In this document: one piece after another, positions 62,025-64,000 of the stretch
How positions within the stretch are numbered: the stretch's first letter is position 1
Layout: every line of letters begins with the position of its first letter
Origin: Ornithodoros turicata
Lineage: Eukaryota > Arthropoda > Arachnida > Ixodida > Argasidae
DNA: 64,000 nt
Reading direction: 5' to 3'
Assembly: GCF_037126465.1 (NCBI RefSeq)
Contig: NC_088204.1
Span: 68,137,807-68,201,806, forward strand
Program-made: the position numbers and the translations under genes
Notes under the pieces: model-generated
Seen by the model: only the letters and a program-made list of their open reading frames with translations
What the model was told of the DNA's origin: nothing
The model's database searches: none

Positions 62025-62319
62025 TGTATTTACGCATGTGCGTACAAATAATTAAGTATGCTGTGTTGTTTCTCGAAATAGGTTGTAAGTATGAAAGAAT
62101 GTTCGTTTTTTGTTCTCTTAGTGACCTTTGTTACTGTGCAATTGCCCTCTTTTGGTGTAACCCTCCCCCCTTATTTAATGCCTTACGGCCCTTAAGGTAA
62201 TAAAACGAAACGAAACGAAACGAAATCACAGTAGAAGGTGAGGCGATGAAACACAGAGGATGACACAACGCATTGCCTGAATTTCGCCCAATGCAATCAG
62301 ATCAATGAAACGAGGCAGT

Positions 62320-62425
62320 CGAAAAGGTACCAGCAGCTGCGAGGTGTAACGGTAGGATCTTCGGAACGCATATCCGGGTATTGGTATATTGGGAGCGGGT
62401 TCAACTCCCGCTGCTCCATTTCATT
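62320..62425 (+). repeat. tRNA-like / SINE head relic
   Basis: GTGTAACGGTAGGATCTT resembles an A-box region, and GGTTCAACTCC is a perfect B box inside a GCGGG/CCCGC stem. The acceptor strands do not pair, so it is not a functional tRNA. Confidence 0.4.
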
Positions 62426-62639
62426 AACCATATTCATTATATTGCGCGCATTTCGGGTCAAACACCGAGGGTTCAATGCATTTTGCACTCAGTTTTCAAA
62501 GGCGTAATGCCTTCAGTTGTGCACATGTTCACTGTTTACCTTCTCTCTGCATTTTGTTCTTTTCTTTTCTGTTTTTCCTTCCTCTTCTTTCTATACCAGT
62601 TCTGCATACATCATAGGATCCCGCCAGAGTGTGTGATTC

Positions 62640-62890
62640 TTCAGCTTTAGGTTTGTGTTCTTTTTTATTTTCCTTTTCTTTCCTCTTTTTGTTTTCTTTT
62701 GCTTTCTTCTTTTCTTTGCCTTTTTTTTGTCTTCCCCTTTCACCTTTGTTTGTTTTTAATAACAAGCCGACATCCATCTGGCGTACCTTTCCTTTCTTTT
62801 TTTTTTCCTTAATAAACATACCCCCTCCCCCCGCCAGAGTACTTACTTCGCGGTGCGCCCTTGCCCCCCCCCCCCCCCCCCCCCCGGGAA
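62640..62890 (+). repeat. Pyrimidine tract and poly-C terminated repeat
   Basis: TTTTCTTTC-rich DNA, then AAGCCGACATCCATCTGGCG, AATAAACATACCCCC and an uninterrupted C run at about 62866-62885. Same family as 13860, 26500 and 37485. Confidence 0.5.
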
Positions 62891-62999
62891 AATGAAAACT
62901 CTCGCCTCTGGCCGTGACAATTCATAAATTGCAAGGTGCGTACTCCTATCGCAGTTCACAACCATAAAACCTCGTCTATGTTGCCATGTCGCGAGCGGC

Positions 63000-63735
63000 T
63001 GGCCCCCAGGGCCCGTATATCACTTCCGTCGATGGAGAATTGATGTTCTATCACACCAAGTGCAACGCAGACAAACATGTACACGAAGAGTTTTGAAGAC
63101 ACGACCGCAAGAGGCTCGATACCGCTCGACGCGCAGAGAAATTTCTCGAGTCAGTCGCAAATGACGAAAACAAGCGCTCCTTGCATGATCGTATAACTCT
63201 GAGCATAGCCATAGCGGACATACACTTGACCTCTCGAGCACGCAGAATGGACCTGTTCTTACGAAGGCGCACGTGCTCTGGCTGACGGAAACGTGGACTG
63301 ATGATCTGTGTGGTTAAGGCGGGTGCGGGCGCATGTCGTTGCTGGTGTCGGTGCTGGTGTCGCACTTTACGCCAAGCAAGGGAAAGGCGCGGTCTTCCAT
63401 GGCATCTGGCCATCAAAACGAGGTGAGAAGCGGGAGACATGTGCGGCAATCGACAGCACTATCAATGGTCGCAGAATCGCCATTGTCGCTGTCTCGCAAA
63501 ATGTTAAACGAGACGACATCAAACTTGGAATCTCCTATCGTGAACTCCTAAAACGCAACTAAAGTTTCCCGAAGTAAAAACGGCGCACTGTACCGACGTG
63601 TCGCTCTTTGTGTGTGGAGACATTAACATTAACGCCAGGTGCGGCAACAATGGGTTGGTTGTCGACAATATGAAGGAGCCGTTCAATTTGGACATCCTGG
63701 GTGATGTGAACGTGCCGACCACACGCCACGGCACG
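63000..63735 (+). pseudogene. Helitron/Helentron-type endonuclease-like region, decayed
   Basis: In shifting frames: TRRAEKFLESVANDENKRSL, then AGVGAGVALYAKQGKGAVFH, CAAIDSTINGRRIAIVAVS, LFVCGDININ, NMKEPFNLDIL, VNVPTTRHGTAVD. This order (GVA.YAK, CGD.NIN, PTTR.GT.ID) is that of AP-endonuclease-like domains, which in ticks and other arthropods often accompany PIF1-like Helentron helicases. That assignment is from memory of the family; no helicase motif is in the window. Stops and frameshifts throughout; a SINE truncates it on the right. Confidence 0.5.
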
Positions 63736-63739
63736 GCGG

Positions 63740-64000
63740 TAGACTCCCGCTCATTGGTGCTAGTCAAGGTCGTGCTGAAGACTGGGAGGTGGTGGGTTCG
63801 AATCCTATACCACAGGCTGTGCTGTCTGAGGTTTTCCCTGGGTTTTACGAAGACTTTCCAGACGAATGTCGGCACTGTTCCCCCTGAAGGCGTCCCAGGA
63901 CGCATACTAACACCCCTGTCTCCCACTCTTCCCTGCTGTCCTCTCTCCATCTGTCCACGTCTGTACGCCGCTCATAGCCACAGTTGCTTCGCACCGCTAA
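63740..64000 (+). repeat. SINE (Ruka-like), reaches the window edge
   Basis: tRNA-like head with B-box GGTTCGAATCC (63795-63805), core GGCTGTGCTGTCTGAGG, TTTCCAGACGAATGTCGGCA, CCCTGAAGGCGTCCCAGGA, and the 3' end GTTGCTTCGCACCGCTAA, the same terminus as the minus-strand copy at 14412. Confidence 0.85.

Larger units (their letters stand above)
57640..62225 (+). mobile_element. CR1/L2-like LINE, nearly full length
   Basis: 5' tandem repeats, ORF1 with a 2A-like motif, ORF2 with AP endonuclease and RT, short 3' UTR and a pentanucleotide tail (ACGAA)n at 62204-62225. All reading frames from 57638 up to the retroposon insertion are in one frame. Disabled by TGA 58106, TAG 58634 and the insertion at 61163, but otherwise very little decayed. 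The microsatellite tail instead of poly-A, and the endonuclease/RT type without RNase H, fit the CR1/L2 group. Confidence 0.85.

Noticed and set aside
62320..62425. Functional tRNA gene
   Set aside because: It has a perfect B box, but the acceptor strands do not pair and no normal cloverleaf forms; treated as a SINE/tRNA relic.

Overview
The window is animal nuclear DNA from a chelicerate, most probably a hard tick (Ixodidae). The case rests on three tandem genes for short secreted Kunitz-type proteins of the kind amplified in ticks, on four copies of a tRNA-derived SINE that resembles the tick Ruka family, and on a dense mix of Ty3/gypsy, BEL/Pao, CR1/L2-like, I/R1-like, pogo, hAT and P elements. 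The genus cannot be fixed from sequence alone. Genes are intron-rich with ordinary GT/AG junctions, and most of the DNA is repeat.

Layout. 1-3879 (+): the 3' five exons of a dihydrodiol dehydrogenase (DHDH) gene. Its second intron holds a hAT MITE, a TA-flanked inverted-repeat element and a deleted pogo element. 4176-10258: a second pogo element, a SINE, foldbacks and two more TA-flanked elements; I see no gene between 5.4 and 9.0 kb. 10759-12972 (-): a complete seven-exon gene for a MADF-BESS protein of 269 residues. 13-17.5 kb: MITE, minisatellite, SINE and BEL/Pao debris.

17.5-57 kb: three paralogous Kunitz units, A (17.6-26.9 kb), B (28.6-37.8 kb) and C (48.8-56.6 kb). They align through promoter, introns and 3' flank, so one copy serves as the empty site for insertions in another. 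Gene A carries a gypsy element that itself contains a P element with an exact 8-bp target duplication. B and C carry 153-bp MITEs, a hAT element, a LINE fragment and long inverted-repeat elements. Between B and C lie a decayed I/R1-type LINE, a second gypsy element (43742-47816, minus) and a THAP-domain relic.

57.4-64 kb: a nearly full-length CR1/L2-like LINE with tandem 5' repeats, a 2A-like motif at the start of ORF1 and an ORF2 split by a 156-bp retroposon. It is followed by a tRNA-like fragment, a decayed Helitron/Helentron-type endonuclease region and a SINE that runs to the window edge.

Functionally, DHDH is a metabolic oxidoreductase, the MADF-BESS protein a probable DNA-binding regulator, and the Kunitz genes a small secreted-protein array. 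Everything else is mobile DNA, mostly dead but unusually informative because paralogous empty sites date it.
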